DNA of 64,000 nucleotides from Candidatus Dadabacteria bacterium (GCA_009837205.1 VXTZ01000012.1:1-64000); one strand, 5' to 3'. Shown: positions 17,442 through 26,874, counted from the stretch's first letter. Notes: generated from the letters alone by a model not told the origin. A program made the numbers and translations.

Positions 17442-18788
17442 CTACCTTCCTTTGCCGTTTTCGAGCCTTTGTTCAAACCATTTCATGACCACGCTCTCAA
17501 GGGCTTCTCTCACGGAGTCAATTGACATATGCTCTAGGGTCTCGCCAGTAAAGGCCTGGAGCATTATGATTTTTGCCTGCCCTGCTGAGATCCCCCTTGA
17601 ACGCAGGTAAAAAAGGGCTTCTTCATCCATCTGCCCGATCGTAGCGCCATGGGTGCACTTTACGTCGTCGTTGTATATTTCAAGCTGAGGCTTCGTGTCT
17701 ATCTGGGCCGTGTCGGAGAGAAGAAGGTTCCTGTTGGTCTGCTTCGCATCTGTCTTCTCGGCGCCTTCGTGAACCAGGATCCTTCCGTGAAAAACCCCCT
17801 TTGAGCGACCATCAAGTACGCCGTTATAGAACTGGCGGCTGTCGCAATGAGGACTCGCGTGCTCAACCCGCATGAAGTTATCCATGTGCTGGCGTCCCTC
17901 GGATATGAAAAGGCCGTAAATGTCGGAGTTGCATCCTTCTCCGGCCAAAACGGGATGAACATTGTTCCTCACTATGGCCCCTCCGCAGAGAACCGAGTGA
18001 GAAGCGATGTTGCTGTTTTTCTGCTGATTTACCCTAAGTGTGGAGAAATTAAACGCCTTCTGGCTTTCAAACTCAAGTCTGTAGTGCTCAAGATTCGCGT
18101 TTTCTCCGCAGACAACTTCCGTGACCACGTTTGAGAAATAGACGCTCTGGGATGCCGACACGTAATGTTCTATTACCTTGGCGACCGAACTTTGCCCGAC
18201 TATGATGAGATTTCTCGGATTTATGAACAAAGGACGGCCTTCATCTGTCGATACGTGAAGAACGTGTACGGGTTGTTCGAAGACGGTTCCGTCGGGAACG
18301 TAAACAAACACTCCGTCTTCAAAATAGGATGTGTTAAGGGAAATAAACGCGTCTTTTTCATAATCTGCGTACCTCGCCAAGTGGTCCTTCACAAGATCGC
18401 CTTGCTCAGAGATTGCCTCCGACAGGCTTTTTACCAGTATTCCTTTCCCGGCATCTACAGTGTCTGAAAGGGAAGGAGCGAAACGACCGTTTACAAATAC
18501 AAGCCTCGGGCAATCAAGCCCGGGAAACCCGTAGGAATCCACGGATTTTTTAGAAACCCCGGAGATTCCATTCTCGGCAATTGAAAAAGAACCTCTCCGA
18601 AGTGCCTCAAGATTGGTGAATCTCCACTCTTCGTCAGAAAGCGTCGGAAATCCAAGTTCAGCGAATCCTGAAATCGCCTCACGGCGAAGGGTGGTTACCC
18701 ACTCGGGGGCATTTTTTTGCTCGCTATCGAGAAACTCAGAGAGTCTCTCGACGTAACTTTCGCGCGTACCGTCAAAAACAATAGCCAT
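17442..18788 (-). CDS. sufD: Fe-S cluster assembly protein SufD
   Basis: 448 residues. The C-terminal beta-helix region has HASPHCDSRQFYNGVLDGRSKGVFHGRI and KCTHGATIGQMDEEALFYLRSRG, typical of SufD. SufD joins SufB and SufC to form the scaffold that builds [Fe-S] clusters. It follows sufC after 32 bases and precedes a Rieske ferredoxin in the same leftward operon. Confidence 0.95.
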   Translation of the reverse strand: MAIVFDGTRESYVERLSEFLDSEQKNAPEWVTTLRREAISGFAELGFPTLSDEEWRFTNLEALRRGSFSIAENGISGVSKKSVDSYGFPGLDCPRLVFVNGRFAPSLSDTVDAGKGILVKSLSEAISEQGDLVKDHLARYADYEKDAFISLNTSYFEDGVFVYVPDGTVFEQPVHVLHVSTDEGRPLFINPRNLIIVGQSSVAKVIEHYVSASQSVYFSNVVTEVVCGENANLEHYRLEFESQKAFNFSTLRVNQQKNSNIASHSVLCGGAIVRNNVHPVLAGEGCNSDIYGLFISEGRQHMDNFMRVEHASPHCDSRQFYNGVLDGRSKGVFHGRILVHEGAEKTDAKQTNRNLLLSDTAQIDTKPQLEIYNDDVKCTHGATIGQMDEEALFYLRSRGISAGQAKIIMLQAFTGETLEHMSIDSVREALESVVMKWFEQRLENGKGR

Positions 18789-18820
18789 AGTATTATGCTC
18801 CTTGCAGGCTGCCCGAGACC

Positions 18821-19555
18821 TTAAAACCCGGCGTAACCTTTTTCCTCAAGCTCGTGGGCAAGTTCCTTTCCTCCCGATCTTACGATTTTTCCATCAACCA
18901 TCACGTGGACAAAATCGGGAACTATATAGTTAAGAAGCCGCTGGTAATGGGTTATCACTATAAAGGAACGTCCAGAGTCCCTCATCGAATTCACCCCGTT
19001 TGCCACTATCTTGAGCGCATCTATGTCAAGACCGGAATCCGTCTCGTCAAGCACCGCCAGCGTCGGTTCGAGTATTTGCATCTGGAATATCTCGTTCCTT
19101 TTCTTCTCTCCACCCGAGAACCCGGTGTTCACGGACCTTTTAAGAAGATCCTCGTCAATACCGAGCGCTTTCATTTTCTCTCTGGCAAGCTTGCCGAACT
19201 CAACGTGCTTAAGCGGTTTTTCATCCCGGTACTCCCTTTTTGCATTAAGAGCCTCGCGAAGAAGATAAGTGTTCGCAACCCCCGGAATCTCTACGGGGTA
19301 CTGGAAAGCCAGAAATATCCCTTCGCACGCCCTTTCCTCGGGCTCAAGATCGAGAAGATCCTTGCCCTGAAAAGTTACTTCCCCCTCGGTAACTTCGTAA
19401 GCTTCCTTACCTGCAAGAACCTGGGCAAGGGTGCTCTTTCCCGAACCGTTCGGGCCCATTATGGAGTGGACCTCCCCGGGCGCCACAGTAATGTTCATTC
19501 CTTTCAGTATTTCCTTGTCATCTACCTGCACATGCAGGTTTTTCACCTCGAGCAT
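18821..19555 (-). CDS. sufC: Fe-S cluster assembly ATPase SufC
   Basis: 244 residues. ABC ATPase with Walker A GPNGSGKSTLAQVL, signature GFSGGEKKRNEIFQM, and Walker B LAVLDETDSGLDIDAL. An AGGAGG ribosome-binding site precedes the ATG at 19555. It powers SufBCD scaffold rearrangement during cluster assembly and lies between sufB and sufD in the leftward operon. Confidence 0.96.
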   Translation of the reverse strand: MLEVKNLHVQVDDKEILKGMNITVAPGEVHSIMGPNGSGKSTLAQVLAGKEAYEVTEGEVTFQGKDLLDLEPEERACEGIFLAFQYPVEIPGVANTYLLREALNAKREYRDEKPLKHVEFGKLAREKMKALGIDEDLLKRSVNTGFSGGEKKRNEIFQMQILEPTLAVLDETDSGLDIDALKIVANGVNSMRDSGRSFIVITHYQRLLNYIVPDFVHVMVDGKIVRSGGKELAHELEEKGYAGF

Positions 19556-19605
19556 GTTTCGCTCCTCCTAAAAATCTTTTTTTCAGAATTACGGCGGAAC
19601 CCTTA

Positions 19606-21042
19606 TTAACCCACGCTTCCCTCAAGACTTACGCTCAACAGTTTTTCAGCTTCAACCGCGAACTCAAACGGCAACTCCTTGAAAACTTCCTTGCAGAAAC
19701 CGTTTACTATGAGCGAAACCGCGTCTTCGGCGGAAAGCCCTCTCTGGCGACAGTAAAACATCTGGTCCTCACCTATTTTAGAGGTAGAAGCCTCGTGCTC
19801 CATGTGGGCCGTGGAGTTTCTGACCTCTATATATGGAAAAGTGTGTGCTCCGCAGCGGTCCCCTATAAGCATCGAGTCGCACTGCGTGTAATTTCTCGCC
19901 TTCTCGGCATTTTTACCAATTTCAACAAGTCCCCTGTATATGTTCTGCCCCTCGCCTGCGGAAATGCCCTTGGAAATAATCGTGCTGCTGGTGTTTTTTC
20001 CCACGTGAACCATCTTGGTTCCGGTGTCGGCCTGCTGGCGCCTGTTTGTAAGGGCAACGGAGTAAAACTCCCCGACCGAATTATCCCCTTCAAGAACGCA
20101 ACTCGGGTATTTCCAGGTAATAGCGGAACCGGTTTCAACCTGCGTCCAGGAAATCCTTGAACTCCTGCCGACGCATCTTCCCCGCTTGGTTACGAAATTG
20201 TATATTCCGCCCTTGCCCTGCTTGTCTCCCGGGTACCAGTTCTGTATTGTCGAATACTTTATGGTGGCGTCATTATGGGCTATGAGTTCAACCACCGCGG
20301 CATGGAGCTGGTTTTGGTCTCTCTGCGGAGCTGTGCAACCCTCAAGATAGCTTACGTAGCTGCCCTCCTCGGCGATTATAAGAGTTCTTTCGAACTGTCC
20401 GGTGTTCTCGGCGTTTATACGGAAATAAGTAGAAAGCTCCATTGGGCACCTTACTCCCTTGGGAATATAGACGAAGGAACCGTCCGTAAAGACCGCGGAA
20501 TTCAAAGCCGCATAGAAATTATCCCCGCGCGGCACGACCGAACCCAGATACTTGCGCACAAGATCGGGATATTCTTCCACCGCCTCGGATATAGAGCAGA
20601 AAATAACCCCTTCCTCGGCGAGTTTTTCCTTGAAAGTGGTAAAGACGGAAACGCTGTCGAAAACCGCGTCGACGGCGACGCCTGCCAGCATCTTCTGCTC
20701 CTCAAGCGGAATACCGAGCTTGTCGTAGGTCTCCTTTATCTCCGGGTCTATCTCGTCAAGGCTCTTCGGCCTGGGATTGCTTTTCGGCGCGGCGTAATAA
20801 CTTATGTCGTTAAAATCTATTTCCGGATACCTTAGAAAAGCCCATCTAGGCTCTTTCATCTTCTTCCAGCGCTCATAAGCTCCGAGGCGCCATTCGAGAA
20901 GCCACTCAGGTTCATTCTTCTTGGAGGAGATCATCCTGATTATATCTTCGTTAAGCCCCTTGGGGGCAATCTCCTGCTCTACATCAGTTACGAATCCGTA
21001 CTTGTATTCCTCCTGCGCGAGTTTTTCAAGGTCAACGCTCAT
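19606..21042 (-). CDS. sufB: Fe-S cluster assembly protein SufB
   Basis: 478 residues, full length. It has [30 protein letters not shown], and the C-terminal [17 protein letters not shown] with the conserved Cys that takes part in de novo cluster formation. An AGGAGG site lies upstream of the ATG. It is the first structural gene after the Rrf2 regulator, 18 bases downstream. SufS, SufU or SufE are not in the operon. Confidence 0.96.
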   Translation of the reverse strand: MSVDLEKLAQEEYKYGFVTDVEQEIAPKGLNEDIIRMISSKKNEPEWLLEWRLGAYERWKKMKEPRWAFLRYPEIDFNDISYYAAPKSNPRPKSLDEIDPEIKETYDKLGIPLEEQKMLAGVAVDAVFDSVSVFTTFKEKLAEEGVIFCSISEAVEEYPDLVRKYLGSVVPRGDNFYAALNSAVFTDGSFVYIPKGVRCPMELSTYFRINAENTGQFERTLIIAEEGSYVSYLEGCTAPQRDQNQLHAAVVELIAHNDATIKYSTIQNWYPGDKQGKGGIYNFVTKRGRCVGRSSRISWTQVETGSAITWKYPSCVLEGDNSVGEFYSVALTNRRQQADTGTKMVHVGKNTSSTIISKGISAGEGQNIYRGLVEIGKNAEKARNYTQCDSMLIGDRCGAHTFPYIEVRNSTAHMEHEASTSKIGEDQMFYCRQRGLSAEDAVSLIVNGFCKEVFKELPFEFAVEAEKLLSVSLEGSVG

Positions 21043-21060
21043 TAAGAAATTATCCTCCTG

Positions 21061-21480
21061 TTAGTGACTTCTGCCGCCCCGAACTTCCTCCACCATGTCC
21101 CCGATAGTGGTATCTTCAAGAATCCTTATCATCGAAACCTTGAGCTTATCCCAGAGAGGGAGCTGCCCGCAGTTCTCATAAAGGGCACAGGGACCGTCTT
21201 CGTCCATGCAGTCGACTATCCTTATCTCTCCCTCTATGGCTTCGTATACCTCTCTCAGGCTGAGCTCGTACGGGGACTTGCGGAGCATGTATCCGCCCTC
21301 GGGTCCCACCTTCGACCTGAGTATCCCGCGATTAACGAGCCTTCTCATTACTTTAGCTAAGTAATTTTGCGGAATGTGCTGGGTCTCGGATATCTGCCTC
21401 ATGCTGAACTTAAACCCCGGATTGCCTCCCATATGGATAAGGCATCTGACGGCGTAATCAAGTGTTCTGCTTACCTGCAT
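21061..21480 (-). CDS. Rrf2-family regulator (IscR/SufR-like) of the suf operon
   Basis: 139 residues. A winged helix-turn-helix (SRTLDYAVRCLIHM, MRQISETQHIPQNYLAKVMRRL) is followed by three cysteines in the order CMDEDGPCALYENC. This matches the [2Fe-2S]-binding loop of IscR-like Rrf2 regulators. As the first gene of rrf2-sufBCD, it probably senses cluster status and represses its own operon. A perfect palindrome lies upstream at 21524-21540. No ribosome-binding site is visible before the ATG. Confidence 0.88.
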   Translation of the reverse strand: MQVSRTLDYAVRCLIHMGGNPGFKFSMRQISETQHIPQNYLAKVMRRLVNRGILRSKVGPEGGYMLRKSPYELSLREVYEAIEGEIRIVDCMDEDGPCALYENCGQLPLWDKLKVSMIRILEDTTIGDMVEEVRGGRSH

Positions 21481-21523
21481 AACGTTATTCTATACTTTAT
21501 ATATCCATAAAATAGCTATCTAG

Positions 21524-21540
21524 ATGGTAATCCTTACCAT
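21524..21540 (-). promoter_or_regulatory. Candidate operator for the Rrf2/suf operon
   Basis: Perfect inverted repeat ATGGTAA-TCC-TTACCAT, 44 bases before the rrf2 start. A -35-like TTGACT lies just upstream on the minus strand (21557-21552), which would place the palindrome inside the promoter. The binding partner is inferred from position. Confidence 0.5.
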
Positions 21541-21676
21541 TATTTAGACAAAGTCAACCGGGGCGGGAAAGAAACTCTTTCCAAGATGATTTTAAGTCTC
21601 CTCAATCTATTCCTCTGTTGCGGTCAAGGGGCAAAAACAGTCAGCAGAAGGAGGTCGCCCGCTCAAGCTGCCACCG

Positions 21677-22207
21677 TTAGCGGTGCGTATCCAAATAATT
21701 ATCCCTGAGCTTTCTATATTCCGCTTCGGATAAACTTCTCGACCTGTCAAGAAATATGGCGACTGCCCAGATCGTCTCGTCTTCGTGCGTGGGTCCGTAA
21801 GCGGGCATTCCCGTCATCTTAACCCCATTCTTGGTGACCCAGAAAATATCCTTAAGAGAGTATTCATTGAGTTCTTCGCTAGGAAATTTGGGAGGTTCGG
21901 GAAAAAGACCTTTGCCGATCGGTAAAGGCTCGACTCCGGGCGCTCCATGGCACTGAGCGCACATATGCTCATATTCCCTAAAACCCTTCACATAAATGTT
22001 CTCGTCATTGATGTCGTAGGGAATCTTTAGATTCGCAGAGTTTCTTTGTATCGATCTTTCGGTAACGCTGTGGAAGGCCATGCTTACAATGGCCGGATGC
22101 GGCTTTGTAGCCGAGACGTCGTAACGTCCGAGAACAAAATAAAGTCCGGCACCTATTATCAAAACCGCTATCAGTAATTTTTTTCTTCTAAATACTTTTT
22201 CAATCAT
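21677..22207 (-). CDS. Membrane-anchored mono-haem cytochrome c
   Basis: 176 residues. An uncleaved N-terminal helix (KLLIAVLIIGAGLYFVLG) is followed by a periplasmic domain with one haem-binding CAQCH motif. KMTGMPAYGPTH contains the likely Met ligand. It looks like a class I cytochrome c of the cbb3/alternative-oxidase-associated type. It stands between the suf operon and nuoJKL, with 287 bases upstream. Its electron partners are not identified in the window. Confidence 0.85.
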   Translation of the reverse strand: MIEKVFRRKKLLIAVLIIGAGLYFVLGRYDVSATKPHPAIVSMAFHSVTERSIQRNSANLKIPYDINDENIYVKGFREYEHMCAQCHGAPGVEPLPIGKGLFPEPPKFPSEELNEYSLKDIFWVTKNGVKMTGMPAYGPTHEDETIWAVAIFLDRSRSLSEAEYRKLRDNYLDTHR

Positions 22208-22494
22208 CGCTTACGCCTCTATTGGCAGATCCGCCCGAATTCGCCTGCTCCGGTTCGCAGCTACCCGGATGAACAATCATGCTTTATGAAAGCAGGACCA
22301 TCCATAAATGAGCAAAACAGGCAGCTTGTTAAAGGTAAGACAGGCAGGATTTACCCGGATATTCTGGATAATCAATATCCATATTAGGAGTCGTTTGTCA
22401 AGCGGGCCAGAAAAAATATTTTGCCCCAAACAATATCCTTATTTCGGGAAAAGAAATTCCTGAATTGGAATCGAAGCGGAAAAAAGTTCGTCCG

Positions 22495-24480
22495 TCAGGA
22501 AGCTGTGGAACCGTAGATGAAAAGAAGCACTATTATTACGGCGACCCCGCCTACCATGGCCGCCACGTAATACCTGAGCAGGCCTGTCTGCAGCGCACTC
22601 AGGCGTCCTGATAAGTTCCTCACAAAATCGCTCAGCCCGTCAAGCGAGCTGTCTATAAAGGAGAGGTCAAAGTCAGAGCAAAGTCCCGAAATATAGTTAA
22701 ACGGAGAGACAAAAACCGCCTCGTAGATCTCATCGACGTACCACTTGTTAAAGGACCCGCTTTTAAGCGCGGCAGCCGTTTTGCCCCCCGCCACAGCAGT
22801 TTCTCCACGCCTGCGGTAGTAGATCAAAACACCGGCCGCTATTCCCACAAACGCTGCCAGTACCGAAAACCCTACAAGGGTCCAGTGACCAAAATAGTGG
22901 GAGTAGGCATGTTCCGCTCCATAGTGTACTACCACTGAAGAAGAGAGGAACTTCTTAATAAGATCCGTGTAATGAAAACCCACGACCTCGCCCATGAATT
23001 CCGGCACGCCAAGAAGACCTCCAAAAACGGAGAGAACCGCGAGAATCACGAGAGGTACGGTCATTACGGCCGGGGATTCGTGGACGCGGCTTTTCGTCTT
23101 GTAGTCCATCCTTGCTGTCCCCTCGAAGGTAAGCACGTAGAGTCTCGTCATGTAGAAAGCGGTAAGTACGGCCGTAAGGAGCCCCGCGGCCCAGAAAAAC
23201 GTATGGCCGCCGTTATAAAGCGAAGCCAAGATTTCATCCTTGCTGAAAAACCCAGAGAGAAGAGGAAAACCAGAAATGGCAAGCGTCGCCACCAGAAAAG
23301 TGACAGCCGTTACGGGAATCATCCCGCGAAGCCCCCCCATCTTCCTTATGTCCTGCTCTCCGGCCATGGCATGTATAACGCTTCCCGCCCCGAGGAATAG
23401 AAGCGCCTTGAAAAAGGCGTGGGTAACCAGATGAAATATCGAAAACACATAGGCCCCCGCCCCCGCAGCCATCAGCATGTAGCCCAGCTGACTTACGGTG
23501 GAGTATGCAAGCACCTTCTTTATGTCGTTCTGGGTGATAGCTATCGTGGCGGCGAAAAACGCGGTGAACGTAGCCACGATCAAAACGACGTTCAAAGCCA
23601 CTGGACTCAGGTCAAAAAGCGGCGAGCAACGGCTTAACATGTAAACCCCGGCGGTAACCATTGTTGCGGCATGAATAAGGGCGCTCACTGCGGTCGGACC
23701 CGCCATCGCGTCCGGAAGCCACACGTGAAGCGGGAACTGGGCCGATTTCCCGACAGCACCGACAAACAGAAGAAGCGCCATCGCGGTTATAAGCGACTGC
23801 GAAAGCCCGGAAACAAAAACCGGGTCGGCAAGCTGGGAGAAAACATCCTGATAGTTAAGAGATCCGAAAACGGTAAAAATGAGGAAGATGCCGAGGATAA
23901 ACCCGAAATCCCCTATCCTGTTCACCACAAAAGCCTTTCTTCCCGCATAAACCCTAAACGAGTCTTCATACCAGAACCCTATAAGCAGATAGGATGCAAG
24001 GCCCACTCCCTCCCATCCGATAAACATCATGGGGAAGTTGTTTCCCAGAACCAGAACGAGCATGAAGAAAACGAAAATGTTCAGGTAAGTGAAATAGCGC
24101 GCGTAGCAGCGGTCGTGGTGCATGTAGCCAATCGAATAGACATGTATAAGAAATCCCACCCACGTTACTACAAGGGCCATTACGGCGGAGAGGGAATCAA
24201 AGAGAAACTCGAAGCTGACGTTAAGGGTGCCCGAGAGCATCCAGGTGAAAAGTTCGGTTGTAATCGGCTCGGCTCCCGCAGGGCTCTGCGAGAGAAGATC
24301 GAGGAAAAGACGCGTGGACAAAAGAGCGGAGACCAAGACAGCCGCACACGCCACTGTCCCGACAACCCTGTCACTTGTGTGTCTTCCAGTCCCGGTGAGC
24401 TTTGCGCAGAGTCCAGTGGCGAAGAAAAGCCCGTTGAAGATCGCCCCCGCAAGCGGCGCAAGAACTATGAGAGCAAGCAC
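22495..24480 (-). CDS. nuoL: NADH-quinone oxidoreductase subunit L
   Basis: 661 residues from a GTG preceded by GGAGG. It is a large polytopic membrane protein with the Mrp-antiporter fold: MFIGWEGVGLASYLLIGFWYE, GKSAQFPLHVWLPDAMAGPT, and LIHAATMVTAGVYM. It carries the C-terminal lateral helix of NuoL. It is a proton-pumping subunit of complex I. It follows nuoK, but the usual next genes nuoM and nuoN are absent; a cytochrome c gene lies downstream instead. Confidence 0.95.
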   Translation of the reverse strand: MLALIVLAPLAGAIFNGLFFATGLCAKLTGTGRHTSDRVVGTVACAAVLVSALLSTRLFLDLLSQSPAGAEPITTELFTWMLSGTLNVSFEFLFDSLSAVMALVVTWVGFLIHVYSIGYMHHDRCYARYFTYLNIFVFFMLVLVLGNNFPMMFIGWEGVGLASYLLIGFWYEDSFRVYAGRKAFVVNRIGDFGFILGIFLIFTVFGSLNYQDVFSQLADPVFVSGLSQSLITAMALLLFVGAVGKSAQFPLHVWLPDAMAGPTAVSALIHAATMVTAGVYMLSRCSPLFDLSPVALNVVLIVATFTAFFAATIAITQNDIKKVLAYSTVSQLGYMLMAAGAGAYVFSIFHLVTHAFFKALLFLGAGSVIHAMAGEQDIRKMGGLRGMIPVTAVTFLVATLAISGFPLLSGFFSKDEILASLYNGGHTFFWAAGLLTAVLTAFYMTRLYVLTFEGTARMDYKTKSRVHESPAVMTVPLVILAVLSVFGGLLGVPEFMGEVVGFHYTDLIKKFLSSSVVVHYGAEHAYSHYFGHWTLVGFSVLAAFVGIAAGVLIYYRRRGETAVAGGKTAAALKSGSFNKWYVDEIYEAVFVSPFNYISGLCSDFDLSFIDSSLDGLSDFVRNLSGRLSALQTGLLRYYVAAMVGGVAVIIVLLFIYGSTAS

Positions 24481-24503
24481 TCAGGTAAACCTCCGAGAAT
24501 AAA

Positions 24504-24809
24504 TTAACCCTTAAGCAGTTTCAGCAGATCGATATCAAGACTCTCTTTCTGCCTGTAAATCGAAACGACAAACGCAAGGCCGACCGCAACCTCGGCCGCA
24601 GCCACCGTTACTGACATCAGAACGAACACATGTCCCGTGGCGCCCTCGTAGAGCCTTGAGAAAACGACGAAAAGCAGGTTGCAGGAGTTAAGCATGAGCT
24701 CAAGGCACATAAGCACGATCAGTATGTTTTTTCTGGTAATTATCCCGTAAACCCCGATCGCGAAAAGCACGCAGGCCAAGACTACGTAGTGAGTGACCGC
24801 AATTTCCAT
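24504..24809 (-). CDS. nuoK: NADH-quinone oxidoreductase subunit K
   Basis: 101 residues, three membrane helices, with the NuoK signature LMCLELMLNSCNLLFV containing the conserved membrane Glu, and VTVAAAEVAVGLAFVVSIYR. It takes part in proton transfer of complex I. It sits two bases after nuoJ and 23 bases before nuoL. Confidence 0.95.
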   Translation of the reverse strand: MEIAVTHYVVLACVLFAIGVYGIITRKNILIVLMCLELMLNSCNLLFVVFSRLYEGATGHVFVLMSVTVAAAEVAVGLAFVVSIYRQKESLDIDLLKLLKG

Positions 24810-24810
24810 C

Positions 24811-25320
24811 TTACGATTCCCTCCCCTTGGCTATGACCAGAACGCCCACCATGGCTATCACCACAAGAACCGAGGTAAGCTCAAACGCGAGCAGATAATC
24901 ACTGAAAAGGGATCTTCCCACTTCGGCCACGGTGCCGAAATTCTCAGGGTCCCCAAGCTTCGGAAAAGCAACCGGAGAAGACGAGAAAAGCTTCGAGGCA
25001 AAAAATCCGACAACAACGATAAAGAGAAAAAGAAACGTCATCCTCTTCGGTATGTTCATACTGTCAAACCTGAGCTCGCTGTCCCTTATATTGAGGAACA
25101 TGACGGTAAAAAGAAAAAGGACCATTATCGCCCCTGCGTAAATCAGTATTTGTATCGCCGCGATGAAATGGGCATGGAGTAGAACGAAAAGCACCGCGGT
25201 GGAAAAAAGAGTAAGAACAAGCGAAACAGCGCTTGAAACGGGATTTTTATGGCTCACGACCATAACGGCCCCGAGTACCGCAAGCGTAGAAAAAATATAA
25301 AAAAGGACAGTATGAGACAA
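24811..25320 (-). CDS. nuoJ: NADH-quinone oxidoreductase subunit J
   Basis: 169 residues from the TTG at 25320. A longer start at 25347 exists, but it lies at or before the predicted transcription start. The protein has five membrane helices with the NuoJ pattern FSTLAVLGAVMVVSHKNPVSSAVSL and IQILIYAGAIMVLFLFTVMFLN. It is a membrane subunit of complex I. It is the first gene of an isolated nuoJKL group. The start is the least certain part of the call. Confidence 0.9.
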   Translation of the reverse strand: MSHTVLFYIFSTLAVLGAVMVVSHKNPVSSAVSLVLTLFSTAVLFVLLHAHFIAAIQILIYAGAIMVLFLFTVMFLNIRDSELRFDSMNIPKRMTFLFLFIVVVGFFASKLFSSSPVAFPKLGDPENFGTVAEVGRSLFSDYLLAFELTSVLVVIAMVGVLVIAKGRES

Positions 25321-25350
25321 CGGGTTTTCCGGAAAAAGATTTGGCAATCA

Positions 25351-25378
25351 ATTATAGTTATAATGCGGGCAGAGTCAA
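25351..25378 (-). promoter_or_regulatory. Strong sigma-70-type promoter of nuoJKL
   Basis: On the minus strand TTGACT (25378-25373), a 16-base spacer and a perfect TATAAT (25356-25351). Transcription would start near 25344, so nuoJKL can be expressed independently of nth upstream. Confidence 0.65.
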
Positions 25379-25393
25379 ACCGGTCGAGGGGTT

Positions 25394-26116
25394 CTACCTG
25401 CTTCTGGAAACTCCCCTCTTCGGACAGTAACCACTCACGGGACAACGGCTGCAAAGAGGAGATAAGGGTCTGCAGATCTGCTGCCCGAGAGCGACCAGAA
25501 GAGAGTTATACTCTATCCAGTATTTGCGGGGCAGTTTTTCCTGAAGAGCCATTTCGGTTTCATAAGGATTTTTGGTATCCACGTAACCCCACCTGTTTGA
25601 AATCCTGTGCACGTGAATATCAACGCAGATAGCGGGTTTTCCGTACCCAAGAGAAAGAACCAGATTGGCAGTTTTTCTCCCGACCCCACGGAATTCTAAA
25701 AGCTCGTCAATACTGTCCGGAACCCGACCGTCATATTCGTCTATCAGCTTTTCACATATCCCGATGATGTTCTGTGCTTTTACCCTGTAGAAACCGACGG
25801 GATATATAAGGTCTCTTACCCTTTTTTCCCCGAGCTCCAGTATCGTATGCGGAGTTGAAGCTTCGCGGAAAAGCCTCGCGGAGGCCTCGGCCGTGGTTTC
25901 GTCCTTGGTTCTCAGGCTGAGTACGGTGGAAATAAGAACCCTGAAAGGACTTTTTGAGGAAACGGCCGTAAGCGTAACCACGGGAACGTTCCATCCGGCG
26001 GCCTCCTTTCTAAGCACTCCCAGTACCCTTCCGATGTTCTTACTCTCGAGTTTTACGGTCATATCAGTCGGAAGCGAGGCTTTACTGGATTCGGGAGTCT
26101 TCAGTGCCGCCGGCAC
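25394..26116 (-). CDS. nth: Endonuclease III (DNA glycosylase/AP lyase)
   Basis: 240 residues from the GTG at 26116, which has AGGTAA upstream and overlaps the preceding gene by 35 bases; an ATG at 26062 is the alternative. The helix-hairpin-helix FRGVGRKTANLVLSLG carries the catalytic Lys, and CVDIHVHRISNRWG the catalytic Asp. The [4Fe-4S] ligands C-x6-C-x2-C-x5-C are complete (CRPLSPLCSRCPVSGYC). It removes oxidised pyrimidines in base-excision repair. A second, degenerate relative lies at 51093-51770. Confidence 0.93.
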   Translation of the reverse strand: MPAALKTPESSKASLPTDMTVKLESKNIGRVLGVLRKEAAGWNVPVVTLTAVSSKSPFRVLISTVLSLRTKDETTAEASARLFREASTPHTILELGEKRVRDLIYPVGFYRVKAQNIIGICEKLIDEYDGRVPDSIDELLEFRGVGRKTANLVLSLGYGKPAICVDIHVHRISNRWGYVDTKNPYETEMALQEKLPRKYWIEYNSLLVALGQQICRPLSPLCSRCPVSGYCPKRGVSRSR

Positions 26117-26831
26117 ACTTACCTGCTATATCCTCCCATTTCTGGAAAAACACCTTAAGTGCTAGCTCGGCCTCGCCGAAGTTCGACAGTGATATAAGTT
26201 CCAAGATTCTTGCAACTTCCGGTACGCTGTTTTCATTTTTCAGCGTGTAGGGATGTATGTAATTGCAGATATCGCCGTAATTAAGCACCAGATAGCTTTG
26301 GGAATCGAACTGGACAAGCCATTTTCTAAGGTCTTCCAGACTTCGGTCAAGATTGCGCAGAAAAAGCTTAAGAGGATTAGCAGAGTCTTCGGACATTGTC
26401 TTTTCGATCTTTTCCCGCGAGGAGGTCAGTCTCCTTTTTGACTGCTCAAGGGTTGAGTTGTAATGAATTGAGTTAAAGCCCCAGTGGGTATAAAAATTTT
26501 TTCTCCCCTCCTCGGAAAAAAGAAGAAACCACTCAAACGGAACAACGTTTTCAGACGCAAAACAATTAAGGGAATCAGAAGTGGGCGCAACAAAGTAGTT
26601 GGCAGCTTCATCCTTCATGAAAAGACAGTCGGGCAGGTCTTCGTGGGGCAGATCAAGATGGTCTGAAAGCGCCTGGCGAAACGCGCTGTACTCATTGCCG
26701 AACCATATTCCGAAAGGAGAGGTAGGACCACCCCAGTAACGCTCATAAAACTTAAGATACTTGCTCCAGTACTCAGATTTTTCTCTGAAAGAATCCAGAG
26801 GCTCATATACTATAAGGGTACTGGAAGGCAT
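26082..26831 (-). CDS. Unrecognised protein of 249 residues
   Basis: I do not recognise this protein. It is soluble by appearance: no signal peptide and no membrane helix. It is rich in aromatic residues (YWSKYLKFYERYWGGPTSPF near the start; EWFLLFSEEGRKNFYTHWGF in the middle), with a charged, probably helical segment (EQSKRRLTSSREKIEKTM). The C-terminus is again helical. It overlaps nth by 35 bases, suggesting co-expression. It is upstream of the repair gene nth, but that gives only a weak hint to function. Confidence 0.7.
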   Translation of the reverse strand: MPSSTLIVYEPLDSFREKSEYWSKYLKFYERYWGGPTSPFGIWFGNEYSAFRQALSDHLDLPHEDLPDCLFMKDEAANYFVAPTSDSLNCFASENVVPFEWFLLFSEEGRKNFYTHWGFNSIHYNSTLEQSKRRLTSSREKIEKTMSEDSANPLKLFLRNLDRSLEDLRKWLVQFDSQSYLVLNYGDICNYIHPYTLKNENSVPEVARILELISLSNFGEAELALKVFFQKWEDIAGKCAGGTEDSRIQ

Positions 26832-26874
26832 CGCTTATATTAGAAAACATGTTCAAGCAAAAATCAATTCAGGC

